Shown: positions 1 to 8,545, numbered from the stretch's first letter. The stretch is 15,553 nucleotides of DNA from an uncultured Thiotrichaceae bacterium (GCA_938038645.1 CALHTA010000038.1:1-15553); one strand, 5' to 3'. Translations and numbers: made by a program. The notes: generated from the sequence alone by a model not told the origin.

Positions 1-554
1 TACACGGTATTTTCATTTTAGCTGAAAATGCTCATGGGCTCATTGTGGTTGATATGCACGCAGCACACGAGCGCATTACTTACGAATATTTAAAACGAAG
101 CATGGCTGAAGAGAGTGTTAGGTCACAGCCATTACTGGTGCCTCTCGCTATTTCAGTTAGCAAGAAAGAAGCGGATTGCGCCGATAACAACCCAGATACT
201 TTTCAAAAACTAGGTTTCTCGTTAAGCCGTTTATCACCTGAGAAAATCACGGTTCGGGCAGTGCCTAGCCTGCTTAAAAACTCAGATATTGAAAGCCTAG
301 TAAGAGACGTTCTATCAGACTTATTGATGCATGGGACGAGCGAACGTATTCAGCAAGCCATGAATGAAATTCTTTCGACAATGGCTTGTCACGGCTCTGT
401 CCGAGCAAACCATCGTCTGACTGTTCCGGAAATGAATTCTTTACTTCGTGACATGGAACGCACCGAGCGAAGCGGTCAATGCAATCATGGCAGGCCAACT
501 TGGACTCAAATGAGCTTAAGCCAGCTTGATAAACTCTTTATGCGTGGTCAATAG
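1..554 (+). CDS. mutL: DNA mismatch repair protein MutL, C-terminal part (5' end outside window)
   Basis: This is the last 183 residues of MutL, the mismatch-repair protein that links MutS recognition to strand incision. The reading frame is open from base 3, so the gene starts upstream; the GTG at 45 is internal. The dimerisation/endonuclease domain is visible. It has a metal-binding motif of the form D-x-H-A-x2-E-x4-E at residues 17-28 of the fragment ([12 protein letters not shown]). It also has ACHGSVRA at 128-135, CNHGRP at 160-165 and an F-x-R ending at 179-181. These motifs are known from MutL proteins that nick DNA themselves, and E. coli MutL lacks them, so this organism probably uses MutH-independent repair (inference). 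miaA begins 2 bp after the stop, which suggests cotranscription. The family call is very secure. Confidence 0.96.
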   Translation, partial: HGIFILAENAHGLIVVDMHAAHERITYEYLKRSMAEESVRSQPLLVPLAISVSKKEADCADNNPDTFQKLGFSLSRLSPEKITVRAVPSLLKNSDIESLVRDVLSDLLMHGTSERIQQAMNEILSTMACHGSVRANHRLTVPEMNSLLRDMERTERSGQCNHGRPTWTQMSLSQLDKLFMRGQ

Positions 555-556
555 GC

Positions 557-1507
557 TTGTCTAAAGTAGCGGACAAATTACCTCGTGCCATTTTCATTAT
601 GGGCCCCACCGCTTCGGGCAAGACGGATCTAGCCGTAGATCTGGTAGAACGCCATGATTGTGAGCTGATTAGTGTCGATTCTGCCCTTGTCTACAAAGGC
701 ATGGATATTGGTACTGCCAAGCCGGATGCGGAAACATTGCAACGGGCACCACATAAACTAATCAGCTTTCTTGACCCTGGTGAAAGCTACTCTGCTGCTG
801 ATTTTCGTCGCGATGCGCTTTCTGAAATGGAAACCATTACCAAAGCGGGGAAAGTGCCGGTATTAGTGGGCGGCACGATGCTCTATTTCAGAGCGCTGCA
901 ATACGGATTATCAGAACTCCCACAAGCAGATCAAAGCATTCGAGATAGGCTGACAAAGCAAGCAGAGTCTGAAGGCTGGGAGAAACTCCATGAGCAATTA
1001 AAGGCAATTGATCCTGCTTCTGCTGAGAGAATTCACCCAAACGATCCACAACGATTACAGCGTGCATTGGAAGTGTATGAGTTAACAGGGATTTCAATGA
1101 GTGACCATCATAAGAAGGCGGCCGAGAGCAGTTTGCCTTACCGGGTGATGAAAATTGCACTCATACCATCCGACAGGGAATGGTTACGAAAGCGGGCTGC
1201 ATTACGCTTTGGAATGATGATGGATGCGGGCTTTTTAGATGAGGTTAAAGCACTTTACAACCGCGGAGATCTCCACGAAGACTTACCATCTGTCCGTTCT
1301 ATTGGTTACAGGCAAGCCTGGTCTTACCTCAAAGGGGATATAAGCTACGATGAAATGCAAAACAGAGCCATCATTGCAACCCGTCAGCTTGCCAAACGAC
1401 AGCTAACTTGGCTGCGCTCTGAGAAAGAAATATGTGTTCACGACTGCATAAATTCAGATTTCTCTGACCTAAACTCAAAGATTGATAGCTTTTTATCACA
1501 TAAGTAG
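557..1507 (+). CDS. miaA: tRNA dimethylallyltransferase MiaA
   Basis: MiaA transfers the dimethylallyl group from DMAPP to N6 of A37 in tRNAs that read UNN codons. The 316-residue protein has the P-loop GPTASGKT at 16-23, the [16 protein letters not shown] block at 41-56, [12 protein letters not shown] at about 78-89, VGGTMLYF at 104-111, [14 protein letters not shown] at 160-173 and a GYRQAWSYL stretch near 250. The length is normal. The start is a TTG 2 bp after the mutL stop. No ATG lies near, the next (Met15) is at the edge of the P-loop, and the TTG start gives an N-terminus that aligns with E. coli MiaA. It is the second gene of the mutL-miaA-hfq-hflX cluster. The 172 bp that follow, before hfq, probably hold an hfq promoter (TATACT at 1544-1549 is a possible -10), but no good -35 was found. 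Confidence 0.96.
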   Translation: MSKVADKLPRAIFIMGPTASGKTDLAVDLVERHDCELISVDSALVYKGMDIGTAKPDAETLQRAPHKLISFLDPGESYSAADFRRDALSEMETITKAGKVPVLVGGTMLYFRALQYGLSELPQADQSIRDRLTKQAESEGWEKLHEQLKAIDPASAERIHPNDPQRLQRALEVYELTGISMSDHHKKAAESSLPYRVMKIALIPSDREWLRKRAALRFGMMMDAGFLDEVKALYNRGDLHEDLPSVRSIGYRQAWSYLKGDISYDEMQNRAIIATRQLAKRQLTWLRSEKEICVHDCINSDFSDLNSKIDSFLSHK

Positions 1508-1679
1508 CTTAGTACCGCGAAATGTGCTTTTAGTTCACTTAGATATACTGTTATTATTCAGGGTAATGTTGGGAAGCACCTCGATGACTAGAAGTGATCG
1601 TTGAATGCCTGAAAGTTGCGAAGTCGACTTTATAAAATATAGCAATAACCATAACTGAAAAGAACACAAGGAGAAACAC

Positions 1680-1913
1680 ATGTCGTCTAAGGGACACATG
1701 CTACAAGAACCTTTCCTAAATGCATTACGTAAGGAAAGAATTCCTGTTGCGATTTACCTAGTAAATGGAATTAAACTGCAAGGACATGTTGAGTCATTTG
1801 ATCAGTTTGTTGTACTGCTAGGAAACGCTGTTAGTCAGCTAGTATACAAACACGCTATTTCTACGATTGTACCATCGCGTCCGATCAAATTGAATATCGA
1901 AGAATCAGAATAA
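1680..1913 (+). CDS. hfq: RNA chaperone Hfq
   Basis: Hfq is the hexameric Sm-like chaperone that pairs small RNAs with mRNAs. The 77-residue protein carries the Sm1 region ([19 protein letters not shown]) and the Sm2 block [13 protein letters not shown]. Its N-terminus, [20 protein letters not shown], is close to that of E. coli. The C-terminal tail after the Sm core is very short and acidic (LNIEESE), unlike the long disordered tail of E. coli Hfq. A strong Shine-Dalgarno, AAGGAG at 1668-1673, sits 6 nt before the ATG. Hfq in E. coli represses its own translation through the 5' UTR; whether that happens here cannot be read from the sequence. hflX starts 71 bp downstream on the same strand. 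Confidence 0.98.
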   Translation: MSSKGHMLQEPFLNALRKERIPVAIYLVNGIKLQGHVESFDQFVVLLGNAVSQLVYKHAISTIVPSRPIKLNIEESE

Positions 1914-1984
1914 TTATTGAACAAACTCAGCGATTTCTGGCAACTCAGCCTATCCATAATCGCCACACTGTAAGCGAATAGCGA

Positions 1985-3286
1985 TTGGAATTATTCGACA
2001 TACCAAAGCACGGTGAATCTAGATTAGATTCCGCCGTGCTGGTTCAAATAAACTTCAACTCCCTTGGTGAAAAAAGAGATGAACATGAGTTCAAAGAACT
2101 TGTTCATTCCGCTGGAGCCGATGCTCGTGGTTTCATTATTGGCAACCGAAGCTCCCCTGACTCCAAGCTTTTTGTAGGTAAAGGTAAAGCTGAAGAAATT
2201 CGACTGGTAGTCAAAAACACTGAACCTGATGTTGTTATCTTTGATCATGACTTAAGCCCGGCTCAGGAAAGAAATCTTGAACAGGTTTTAGAATGCCGGG
2301 TTATGGACCGAACCGGCTTAATTCTTGATATCTTTGCCCAACGTGCCCGCTCCCATGAAGGAAAGCTGCAAGTAGAGCTCGCTCAGCTAAGACACATGTC
2401 CACAAGACTTATCAGAGGCTGGACACACCTTGAAAGACAAAAAGGTGGTATCGGTATGCGTGGACCTGGGGAAACTCAGCTAGAGACTGACCGCCGACTC
2501 ATTTCGATTAGAATCACGCAAATTAATAAGCGACTGAAAAAAGTTAACAAACAGCGCGAACAAGGTAGACAGTCTAGAAAGAAAGCAGAAATACCCACGG
2601 TATCACTGGTTGGCTATACGAATGCTGGCAAATCAACGCTGTTTAATAAGCTAACCTCTTCGGACGTCTATGCTGCGGATCAATTATTTGCGACCTTAGA
2701 CCCTACATTACGCCGAGTTGACCTTGGCAATCAGCAGTCGATAATCCTCGCAGATACGGTTGGCTTTATTCGCGACCTTCCCCATGAATTGGTCGCAGCG
2801 TTTAGAGCGACACTTCAAGAAACAACTGAGGCAGACCTAATCCTGCACGTGATTGACAGCCATGACGAGCAGCGCGAAGAGTACAAAGCACAGGTAAATG
2901 AAGTCATCTTTTCTCTAGGAGCAGAGAAGACACCTCAGATTGAAGTCATGAATAAAATTGACTTGCTCAATCAAGAGCCGAGAATTGATGCGGAACACGA
3001 TGGCGTTCCCACTCGGATATGGCTATCTGCAATGAATGGTGATGGACTTGAACAAATAGCTGAAGTACTTAGCCAAACATTCTCCGAGCAAGTTTTTATT
3101 GGTGATCTGACCCTCCCGCCTAACCTTTCACGACTTCGCGCTTTACTCTATAGTGAAGATGCAATAACGGAAGAAAAAAGCGGAGAAAACGGTGAATACA
3201 TACTCTCTGTATCTATCAGGAGAAGAAACCTTGACAGCCTTCTTCGTAAAGAAGCTTTGAGCCTGGAATCACTAACAATACAATAA
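1985..3286 (+). CDS. hflX: Ribosome-associated GTPase HflX
   Basis: HflX is a GTPase of the Obg-HflX superfamily that binds the 50S subunit and can split stalled ribosomes. The 433-residue protein has an N-terminal HflX subdomain with the VGKGKAEEI stretch near 64-72, the family signature RGPGETQLETDRR near 159-171, and a G domain. In the G domain G1 is GYTNAGKST (210-218), G3 is DTVG (257-260), G4 is NKID (323-326) and G5 is SA (348-349). The start is TTG: an in-frame TAG at 1979-1981 excludes anything further upstream. No convincing Shine-Dalgarno precedes it, and the TTG lies in the right arm of a weak hairpin (1957-1987). Unlike E. coli, no hflK or hflC follows. Confidence 0.95.
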   Translation: MELFDIPKHGESRLDSAVLVQINFNSLGEKRDEHEFKELVHSAGADARGFIIGNRSSPDSKLFVGKGKAEEIRLVVKNTEPDVVIFDHDLSPAQERNLEQVLECRVMDRTGLILDIFAQRARSHEGKLQVELAQLRHMSTRLIRGWTHLERQKGGIGMRGPGETQLETDRRLISIRITQINKRLKKVNKQREQGRQSRKKAEIPTVSLVGYTNAGKSTLFNKLTSSDVYAADQLFATLDPTLRRVDLGNQQSIILADTVGFIRDLPHELVAAFRATLQETTEADLILHVIDSHDEQREEYKAQVNEVIFSLGAEKTPQIEVMNKIDLLNQEPRIDAEHDGVPTRIWLSAMNGDGLEQIAEVLSQTFSEQVFIGDLTLPPNLSRLRALLYSEDAITEEKSGENGEYILSVSIRRRNLDSLLRKEALSLESLTIQ

Positions 3287-3393
3287 ATCCCATTAAATTA
3301 GACATTTATCAAACACTTCTAAAGTAAAAACTATTGTTTAGCTATTCAGTCTGTGCAAGAATGCTTACTAATGTATTCTGTATGGGGAAAAGC

Positions 3394-3990
3394 ATGCTCA
3401 GAAAAACATACCATTGGCTTGGCGCTCTATTAACAATTTTAATGCTATCCGGTTGTGGTGAAGAAATAACAGCTGCTCAAGATTCTAAGGCAACTCAACA
3501 AACTTCTATCGACAAAAATCGCTTGAAGGTTTCATCTAAAGGAGTTGGTCCAATTGCTCCGAACACTCCTTTTAATATACATAAGATCACGCAGGCATTT
3601 CCGAACTATAGCGTTGTCGAGCAACTCAACTTTCAAGAAGGTGAGTCATACCCTGTCATCCTTGTTTCCAAAGGTGCTAAGCGACTGTTAACAATTAATC
3701 CAACATTGGATTTACAATCAATTTATTCAGTTATTGTCGAAGACAATTTAATTGATAATGAATTGATGCACCGACTAGGCACAATGTTCACTGACATCTA
3801 CACAGGGAATATTGCCTATAACTGCCAACCGGGTGTTGAGGAAATGTCGGGCAAAGTGCTTTGCATGCCGCCCACCGGAAGCAACATGCTGTACCTGTTT
3901 GTTGGAAAATGGGATGGCCCGGACGACAAATTGCCTCCAAGCACCGTTTTGTATGAGTGGGCGCTGGAAGCAATTATTTGGAAACCGTAA
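3394..3990 (+). CDS. YfeY-like lipoprotein, DUF1131 family
   Basis: This is a 198-residue predicted outer-membrane or periplasmic lipoprotein. The start at 3394 gives a compact signal peptide ending in the lipobox LSGC, with Cys21 as the lipidated residue, and GGGGA lies about 5 nt upstream. A TTG at 3334 and ATGs at 3361 and 3382 would lengthen the N-terminus, and the SD plus signal peptide argue against them. The mature part resembles from memory the sigmaE-regulated lipoprotein YfeY of E. coli. It has an early KVSSKGVGPI stretch, a middle GTMFTDIY, two cysteines (NC...VLC) that could form a disulfide, a GKWDGP turn and a final EAIIWKP. No sigmaE-type promoter was found in the 107 bp upstream. 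The function of the family is not established. The gene is convergent with the glycosyltransferase gene, 22 bp away. Confidence 0.7.
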   Translation: MLRKTYHWLGALLTILMLSGCGEEITAAQDSKATQQTSIDKNRLKVSSKGVGPIAPNTPFNIHKITQAFPNYSVVEQLNFQEGESYPVILVSKGAKRLLTINPTLDLQSIYSVIVEDNLIDNELMHRLGTMFTDIYTGNIAYNCQPGVEEMSGKVLCMPPTGSNMLYLFVGKWDGPDDKLPPSTVLYEWALEAIIWKP

Positions 3991-4017
3991 TAGTTTACTA
4001 AGCTGTCCGTTATTACG
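3986..4017. repeat. Inverted repeat across two convergent stop codons
   Basis: CGTAATA at 3986-3992 and TATTACG at 4011-4017 form a perfect 7-bp stem, extendable by two G-U pairs, around a loop of about 14-18 nt. It contains the stop codons of both convergent genes (3988-3990 on + and 4013-4015 on -). No T-tract follows on either strand, so it is not a classical intrinsic terminator. It may instead define transcript 3' ends in both directions. Confidence 0.4.
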
Positions 4018-5173
4018 AAGTAGCGCCACTTAATTGGGTGGTGCGATCGTTAATACGGTGCAGCGTACGGTAAAGCTCTTCGTGCTGATGGACTTGTTGG
4101 TCAAGCGTGAAGTTATCCAAACATCGCTGGCGAGCTTTTTGGCCAAGCTCAGCCCGCTCCTCATCACTAAGCACTACGATTTTTTCCCAACTGTTAGCCA
4201 TTGCTTGATCATCTGCGACAGGAACGACGTATCCTGTATCTGCAATAATATAAGCGTTATCGCCAACGTCAGTTGCTACGCAAGGCACAGCTGAAACCAT
4301 TGCTTCACCCAGCGTCAGCGGGAATGCTTCGCCTAACGATGTTAGCGTAGCAATGTCATAGGCATTAACAATTTCTGGAATATCTTCACGATTACCTAGC
4401 ATGTGAACCTTACCTTCAAGATTCAACTCACTAACTAACCCTGTTAAAACTTCATTATTCTCATCAACGTTTGTGCCGACAAGCATGAAGCGAACGTTTT
4501 CATGCTTTGCAGCTAACAGTGCTGCTGAGCGAAGAAAACCTTCATGATTTTTTTGGCGGTGATAACGAGCGGTTTTACCAATAACTATGCAGTCATCAGG
4601 AATCCCTAAAGACTTGCGAATCGCCATGCCTTTTTCACGAGCAGGCCCAAAACGGGTTGTATCAACACCATTTGGAATAACAACTGCTTTAGAATTATTA
4701 AAACCGTAAGGGACGTGCTGCTGCATATTGAGGTGTGAGACATACATCAGGCATTCTGGAGAACCAGACATCTTACCCCACAACCTTAACTGCAAACGCT
4801 TGCGTAAAGGCTCTTCGTCGTAGTGTTCAAGTGGCTCGTGAACGGTCCAAATAACGTGAGGGGTTTTCGGGAGAAAACGACGAAACACCGTCCCCATTAC
4901 GCCACCTTGATACATGGTTCCATGTATGACGTCGGGGTTAAAATCTCTTAGGACTTTAAATCCTTTCCAAAGCTTAAGTGGAGTTTGCTTTAATGATAAC
5001 GATGTCACCGGAACACCTAGCTCACGGATTCTATCAGCCAGATAAGTCTCCCTATCCATTGAAATCACCATCATCTCAAACTCATTGTGATCCATCGCGG
5101 CAATCAGACGCATCAGCTGGACTTCTGCACCGCCTGTTTCTAGTCCGGTAGAAATATGGGCAACTTTTATCAT
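4013..5173 (-). CDS. GT4-family glycosyltransferase (GT-B fold)
   Basis: This 386-residue cytoplasmic or membrane-associated glycosyltransferase transfers a sugar from a nucleotide-sugar donor; donor and acceptor cannot be told. The N-terminal Rossmann half begins with HISTGLETGGAEVQLMRL, with the acceptor-side GGAE at 14-17. The interdomain VIPNGVD is at 165-171, a basic donor-binding stretch (ARYHRQKNHEGF) is at 202-213, and the retaining-GT4 E-x7-E motif is EAFPLTLGE at 282-290. DVGDNAYII follows. Length is normal for the family. It stands alone, with no other surface-polysaccharide gene nearby. A TATACT (read on -, 5205-5210) upstream is a plausible -10 box but has no good -35. The family is sure, the substrate unknown. 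Confidence 0.88.
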   Translation of the reverse strand: MIKVAHISTGLETGGAEVQLMRLIAAMDHNEFEMMVISMDRETYLADRIRELGVPVTSLSLKQTPLKLWKGFKVLRDFNPDVIHGTMYQGGVMGTVFRRFLPKTPHVIWTVHEPLEHYDEEPLRKRLQLRLWGKMSGSPECLMYVSHLNMQQHVPYGFNNSKAVVIPNGVDTTRFGPAREKGMAIRKSLGIPDDCIVIGKTARYHRQKNHEGFLRSAALLAAKHENVRFMLVGTNVDENNEVLTGLVSELNLEGKVHMLGNREDIPEIVNAYDIATLTSLGEAFPLTLGEAMVSAVPCVATDVGDNAYIIADTGYVVPVADDQAMANSWEKIVVLSDEERAELGQKARQRCLDNFTLDQQVHQHEELYRTLHRINDRTTQLSGATS

Positions 5174-5304
5174 GCTCTATACCAAAATTTTTATGATTAA
5201 AATCAGTATAGCCATTACTTTTAAAACAGATCGAATTCTAGTGACAAGAGGTTGAGTTACCTAGTCCAGCTGTAGGGTTTGCCATGAATCATCAATTAAT
5301 TATT

Positions 5305-6195
5305 CTAATGACTCGCCTTTATCACTTCACCCAACAACTCAAACTCTTCACTCCTTGCACTGCCTTTTCGCCACGCCAATCCAATCTCTCGATAACGTTC
5401 TTCTCCCATCGGATAGGTTTTAATATCCGTATGTTTAAGAATCATTGAGTCTTTAGCCATCTCGGTTAGATAGGTGATACCAATATCAGAGTCCACCATT
5501 TCAATTAGCGTATAAAGACTGCTAGCCGCGAAACGACTGACCGTTTCTTGGTGCTGTATTTTACAGGCAGATAATGCATGATCTCTAAGACAATGACCGT
5601 CCTCCAGCAACAAGACACTCTCATCGGGCAAATTTTCAAAACGATAATCATCAGGATTTAAGAAGCGGGTGTCTTTATGGCATGCCAACAAGAAGTGATC
5701 TTTAAATAAGGAATACGTTTCTACATTACTTAATTTATAAGGCAATGCCAGTAAAACCACATCTAACTCTCCCCCCATCAACGCCGAATAAATAGCTTGG
5801 GTTGTGCCTTCTCGTAAATAGAGCTGTAAATCAGGGTAAGACTCTCTAAGTCGAGGCATCAACGAAGGTAAGATAAAGGGCGCAATAGTCGGTATTACCC
5901 CCATATTTAAGCGTCCAGTCAAAGACTCTTGATTGCTTCTGGCAACCTCCGCCAAATATTCAACATCTCTCAAGCAATGCCTTGCGTGATTGGCCACCTC
6001 CCTTCCCACACGAGTGATAGTGACGTTTTTATTAGTCCGGTCAACTAGTTGAGCACCAAGCTGTGCCTCAAGCTCTTTGATAGCAACACTAAAAGCTGAC
6101 TGAGAAACAAAACAGGACTCTGCAGCCTTTCCAAAATGCTCATTTTCTTCTAACGCTACGAAATAGCGCAATTGCTTCAATGTAGGTAAATTCAT
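5305..6195 (-). CDS. oxyR: Hydrogen-peroxide-sensing LysR-type regulator OxyR
   Basis: This is a 296-residue LysR-type activator. It has an N-terminal winged helix-turn-helix (LKQLRYFVALEENEHFGKAA, then SQSAFSVAIKELEAQLG) and a periplasmic-binding-protein-like sensor domain. The sensor contains LLLEDGHCLRDHALSAC, which matches the E. coli OxyR redox loop. Cys202 (peroxidatic) and Cys211 (resolving) have the same nine-residue separation as Cys199 and Cys208. This distinguishes it from generic LysR regulators. The ATG at 6195 was chosen because it aligns with the OxyR N-terminus; a GTG at 6246 would add 17 residues that do not fit. No clear Shine-Dalgarno precedes the ATG. It is divergent from gor, a typical OxyR target. 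TATAGT read on - (6233-6238) is a plausible -10. Confidence 0.9.
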   Translation of the reverse strand: MNLPTLKQLRYFVALEENEHFGKAAESCFVSQSAFSVAIKELEAQLGAQLVDRTNKNVTITRVGREVANHARHCLRDVEYLAEVARSNQESLTGRLNMGVIPTIAPFILPSLMPRLRESYPDLQLYLREGTTQAIYSALMGGELDVVLLALPYKLSNVETYSLFKDHFLLACHKDTRFLNPDDYRFENLPDESVLLLEDGHCLRDHALSACKIQHQETVSRFAASSLYTLIEMVDSDIGITYLTEMAKDSMILKHTDIKTYPMGEERYREIGLAWRKGSARSEEFELLGEVIKASH

Positions 6196-6326
6196 TATTT
6201 TATTCAATGGGACATTAGGAGACAAACAATAGACTATATACAACACTGAGAAGACACAATACTTCTGTTATGACTCTCTTATGGTTAAACTATGTCTTCA
6301 CATTGTTGAAACAAGGAATAGGCTCA
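6196..6326. promoter_or_regulatory. Shared oxyR/gor divergent control region
   Basis: These 131 bp hold both promoters of the divergent pair. On the oxyR side, ATAGACTAT at 6229-6237 is a perfect short palindrome and overlaps the TATAGT -10 candidate (6233-6238, - strand). Nearer gor lies an imperfect 13-bp inverted repeat, ATGGTTAAACTAT at 6281-6293. Both contain ATAG/CTAT elements like those in the OxyR operator (ATAG-N7-CTAT), but neither has the correct spacing, so OxyR binding is inference. The gor Shine-Dalgarno AAGGAA is at 6313-6318, 8 nt from its ATG. Confidence 0.4.
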
Positions 6327-7688
6327 ATGAGTACGCATTACGATTTAATAGCTATTGGTGCTGGTAGTGGCGGATTATCGGTTGTTGAAAGAGCATCCGA
6401 ATACGGTGCTAAAACAGCCGTCATCGAAGTAGGTGAACTGGGCGGCACTTGTGTCAACGTAGGCTGCGTACCTAAAAAAATCATGTGGTATGGAGCGGGC
6501 CTGTCACACGCGCTCGCTGATGCAGAAGATTACGGCTTTGAAGTGACTCGCGGCAAACTTGACTGGGCGAAGCTAGTCGCAAAACGTGATAACTACATTG
6601 GAAACATTAACGATTGGTACCAAGACAGCTTTCTAGCCGATCGTAAAATTGACCTAATTCGGGGCTTTGCTCGTTTTGTCGATGACCATACGCTTGAAGT
6701 TGACGGCCAAACATACACCGCAGATAAAATTGTCATTGCAACGGGAGGACACCCTGTCATCCCTCAAAACGTTCCTGGAGCTGAGTTTGGCATAACGTCA
6801 GATGAGTTTTTCAATGACCTTGATGAGCGCCAGCCAAGAAAAGTTGCCGTTGTAGGTGGTGGTTACATTGCACTTGAGCTTGCCATGCTGATGCATGGTT
6901 TGGACTCAGAGGTGCACCTGCACCATCAAGGCCGTAAGATGCTGCGTAAATTTGATGGCATGCTGCGTCGAGCCCTGAGAAGCCAGCTTGATGAAGACGG
7001 CATGCAAATCAATGATAACTCCATTATTAAATCTGTTGAAAAGCTCAATAACGGCAAACTGACCATCTTTTACGATGATGGCTCTAGCTTGAGCGATGTT
7101 GATAGTCTTATTTGGGCCGTGGGCAGACAGCCAAACACTTTCAATCTTGGTTTAGAAAACACCGGCGTTACTGTTAATGAGAACGGTACTATTCCCGTTG
7201 ACGATGAGGAGCGAACCAATATCGAGCATATATTTGCGCTTGGCGATATCATTGGAAAAGCACCTCTGACACCGGTTGCTATTGCAGCGGGTCGCCGCAT
7301 GGGTGATCGCTTATATGGCAATAAGCCAAACCGCAAAATGTCCTATGAAGATATTGCTACGGTTATGTTTACCCATCCGCCTATCGCTACAATGGGAATA
7401 AGCGAAGAAGAAGCGATCGAAACTCACGGTGACGCTGTAAAAGTGTACAACACCGATTTTGTTCCCATGTACCACTCACTCACTAGACATCAAGTTCGCA
7501 CTCACATGAAGCTTGTCGTTTTAGGCGAAGAAGAGAAGATCATCGGATGTCATATGATTGGTACAGGCGTTGACGAGATGATGCAGGGTTTTGCAGTCGC
7601 CATCAGGATGGGCGCCACCAAACAGGACTTTGATGACACAATTGCCATCCATCCTGTTAGCGCGGAAGAATTAGTGACTATGCGTTAA
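6327..7688 (+). CDS. gor: Glutathione-disulfide reductase
   Basis: This flavoenzyme reduces glutathione disulfide with NADPH in the cytoplasm. The 453-residue protein has the FAD dinucleotide motif GAGSGG at 11-16, the redox disulfide block GGTCVNVGCVPKK (Cys42 and Cys47), the second nucleotide-binding motif GGGYIALE at 177-184, the FAD-contacting ALGD segment, and the C-terminal HPVSAEE with catalytic His442 and Glu447. The GCHMIG and DEMMQGFAVA segments match E. coli Gor closely. The start at 6327 is preferred over an ATG at 6270 because of AAGGAA 8 nt upstream and exact N-terminal alignment. At the position of E. coli Arg198, which binds the NADPH 2'-phosphate, there is Gln201, while Arg207 (E. 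coli Arg204) is kept. The gene is divergent from oxyR, which fits peroxide control. Confidence 0.94.
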   Translation: MSTHYDLIAIGAGSGGLSVVERASEYGAKTAVIEVGELGGTCVNVGCVPKKIMWYGAGLSHALADAEDYGFEVTRGKLDWAKLVAKRDNYIGNINDWYQDSFLADRKIDLIRGFARFVDDHTLEVDGQTYTADKIVIATGGHPVIPQNVPGAEFGITSDEFFNDLDERQPRKVAVVGGGYIALELAMLMHGLDSEVHLHHQGRKMLRKFDGMLRRALRSQLDEDGMQINDNSIIKSVEKLNNGKLTIFYDDGSSLSDVDSLIWAVGRQPNTFNLGLENTGVTVNENGTIPVDDEERTNIEHIFALGDIIGKAPLTPVAIAAGRRMGDRLYGNKPNRKMSYEDIATVMFTHPPIATMGISEEEAIETHGDAVKVYNTDFVPMYHSLTRHQVRTHMKLVVLGEEEKIIGCHMIGTGVDEMMQGFAVAIRMGATKQDFDDTIAIHPVSAEELVTMR

Positions 7689-7697
7689 AAAACGCTG

Positions 7698-8405
7698 TTA
7701 CGGTTTGATTGTAAATTTACTTATTTCACTACCGATAACATCGCCATCCTCTTCGTGAAGCATTTTCACGGGGAGGAAGGTTAGCTCTTTAGCCATCCAA
7801 TAGGTTGTTTTGCGTGACTGATCATCCCTTTTAACTTCTAACTTAACGGTGTTGAAAGCGCCAGCTGGAGTGTTTAAACGCTCGTTAGCAACCCTCATAA
7901 AGATGTACTGCTTTAGCTTCCCACGTTCCATCACGTTATATTGAAGCTGTGGTTTATTTAGTTGTAAGTCTCTGGCTACTGCTATTTCTAAAGAGCCACG
8001 ATCCAATACATTAGCAGGTGTTTGAATGGAGTACGCATTGCCTTTATACATTCCACTCGCTCTATTCCCTGAAAAACGTGCCTTGTCCGTTACCTGCTTT
8101 TTACGTGTTGACTGATCAAACGAATAACTAACCGGAATTAAACGCTCGCCAGCAAACTTTCCTTCTACCTTTTCAGTGATCCTAGCTTTGGTCAGAAGCT
8201 TGGCAAGTCCTGTCGATTGTGTGAACTTGCTGTACACATAAGTTTGGCCGAGGTATTTCAAGCTTGTCTCTAAATAACCGACCCCGGTTCCGTTTCTTGT
8301 TACGTTAAACACGGCTGAAGACTCTTTTGGCAAAGACATCGCGACCGACGAAAACGTCTGAGCCAAAATAAGTAGGCTTAAGCCTAGTAGTTTATTGCGT
8401 AACAT
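7698..8405 (-). CDS. Exported DUF3108-domain protein
   Basis: This 235-residue protein starts with a Sec signal peptide (hydrophobic core LLGLSLLILAQTF, probable cleavage near residues 22-24, no lipobox Cys), so it should be periplasmic. The rest matches the DUF3108 pattern, a beta-rich fold: an early NGTGVGYLETSLKY, YSFDQSTRKKQV in the middle, ANVLDRGSLEIAVARDL, a TPAGAFNTVKLEV strand pair, TTYWMAKELTFLPVKM and a final GSEISKFTIKP. No enzymatic role is established for the family and I assign none. The ATG is supported by TGAGGT 5 nt upstream. Its stop lies only 9 bp from the convergent gor stop, with no evident intrinsic terminator between them. Confidence 0.75.
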   Translation of the reverse strand: MLRNKLLGLSLLILAQTFSSVAMSLPKESSAVFNVTRNGTGVGYLETSLKYLGQTYVYSKFTQSTGLAKLLTKARITEKVEGKFAGERLIPVSYSFDQSTRKKQVTDKARFSGNRASGMYKGNAYSIQTPANVLDRGSLEIAVARDLQLNKPQLQYNVMERGKLKQYIFMRVANERLNTPAGAFNTVKLEVKRDDQSRKTTYWMAKELTFLPVKMLHEEDGDVIGSEISKFTIKP

Positions 8406-8517
8406 ATAAAACCTCAGGGTATATTCTTAGTGTGTTTAAACAGAGTAAACAAGCATTCACAAAGTTCCGTGGTAGCCGACAAGATACACAATTTATGTAG
8501 AGAGTCGTGACAAACAC

Positions 8518-8545
8518 TTGAATTTTGGCTTACAAGCCTGATAAT
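8518..8545 (+). promoter_or_regulatory. Candidate sigma70 promoter of trxA
   Basis: TTGAAT (8518-8523) and GATAAT (8540-8545) are separated by 16 bp, a reasonable sigma70 pair reading toward trxA. It would give a 5' UTR of about 60 nt ending in the AGAGG Shine-Dalgarno at 8602-8606. Found by eye only. Confidence 0.4.

Noticed and set aside
3300..3393. sigmaE-type promoter for the YfeY-like lipoprotein
   Set aside because: AACACTT is present, but no TCTGA-like -10 lies at the required 16-17 bp spacing.
4034..4294. 86-codon plus-strand open frame opposite the glycosyltransferase gene
   Set aside because: It is antisense to a clear GT4 coding region, with no Shine-Dalgarno or family match.
7682..7695. 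GCGTT-AAAA-AACGC at the gor/DUF3108 convergent junction as a terminator
   Set aside because: The stem is only five base pairs and no U-tract follows on either strand.
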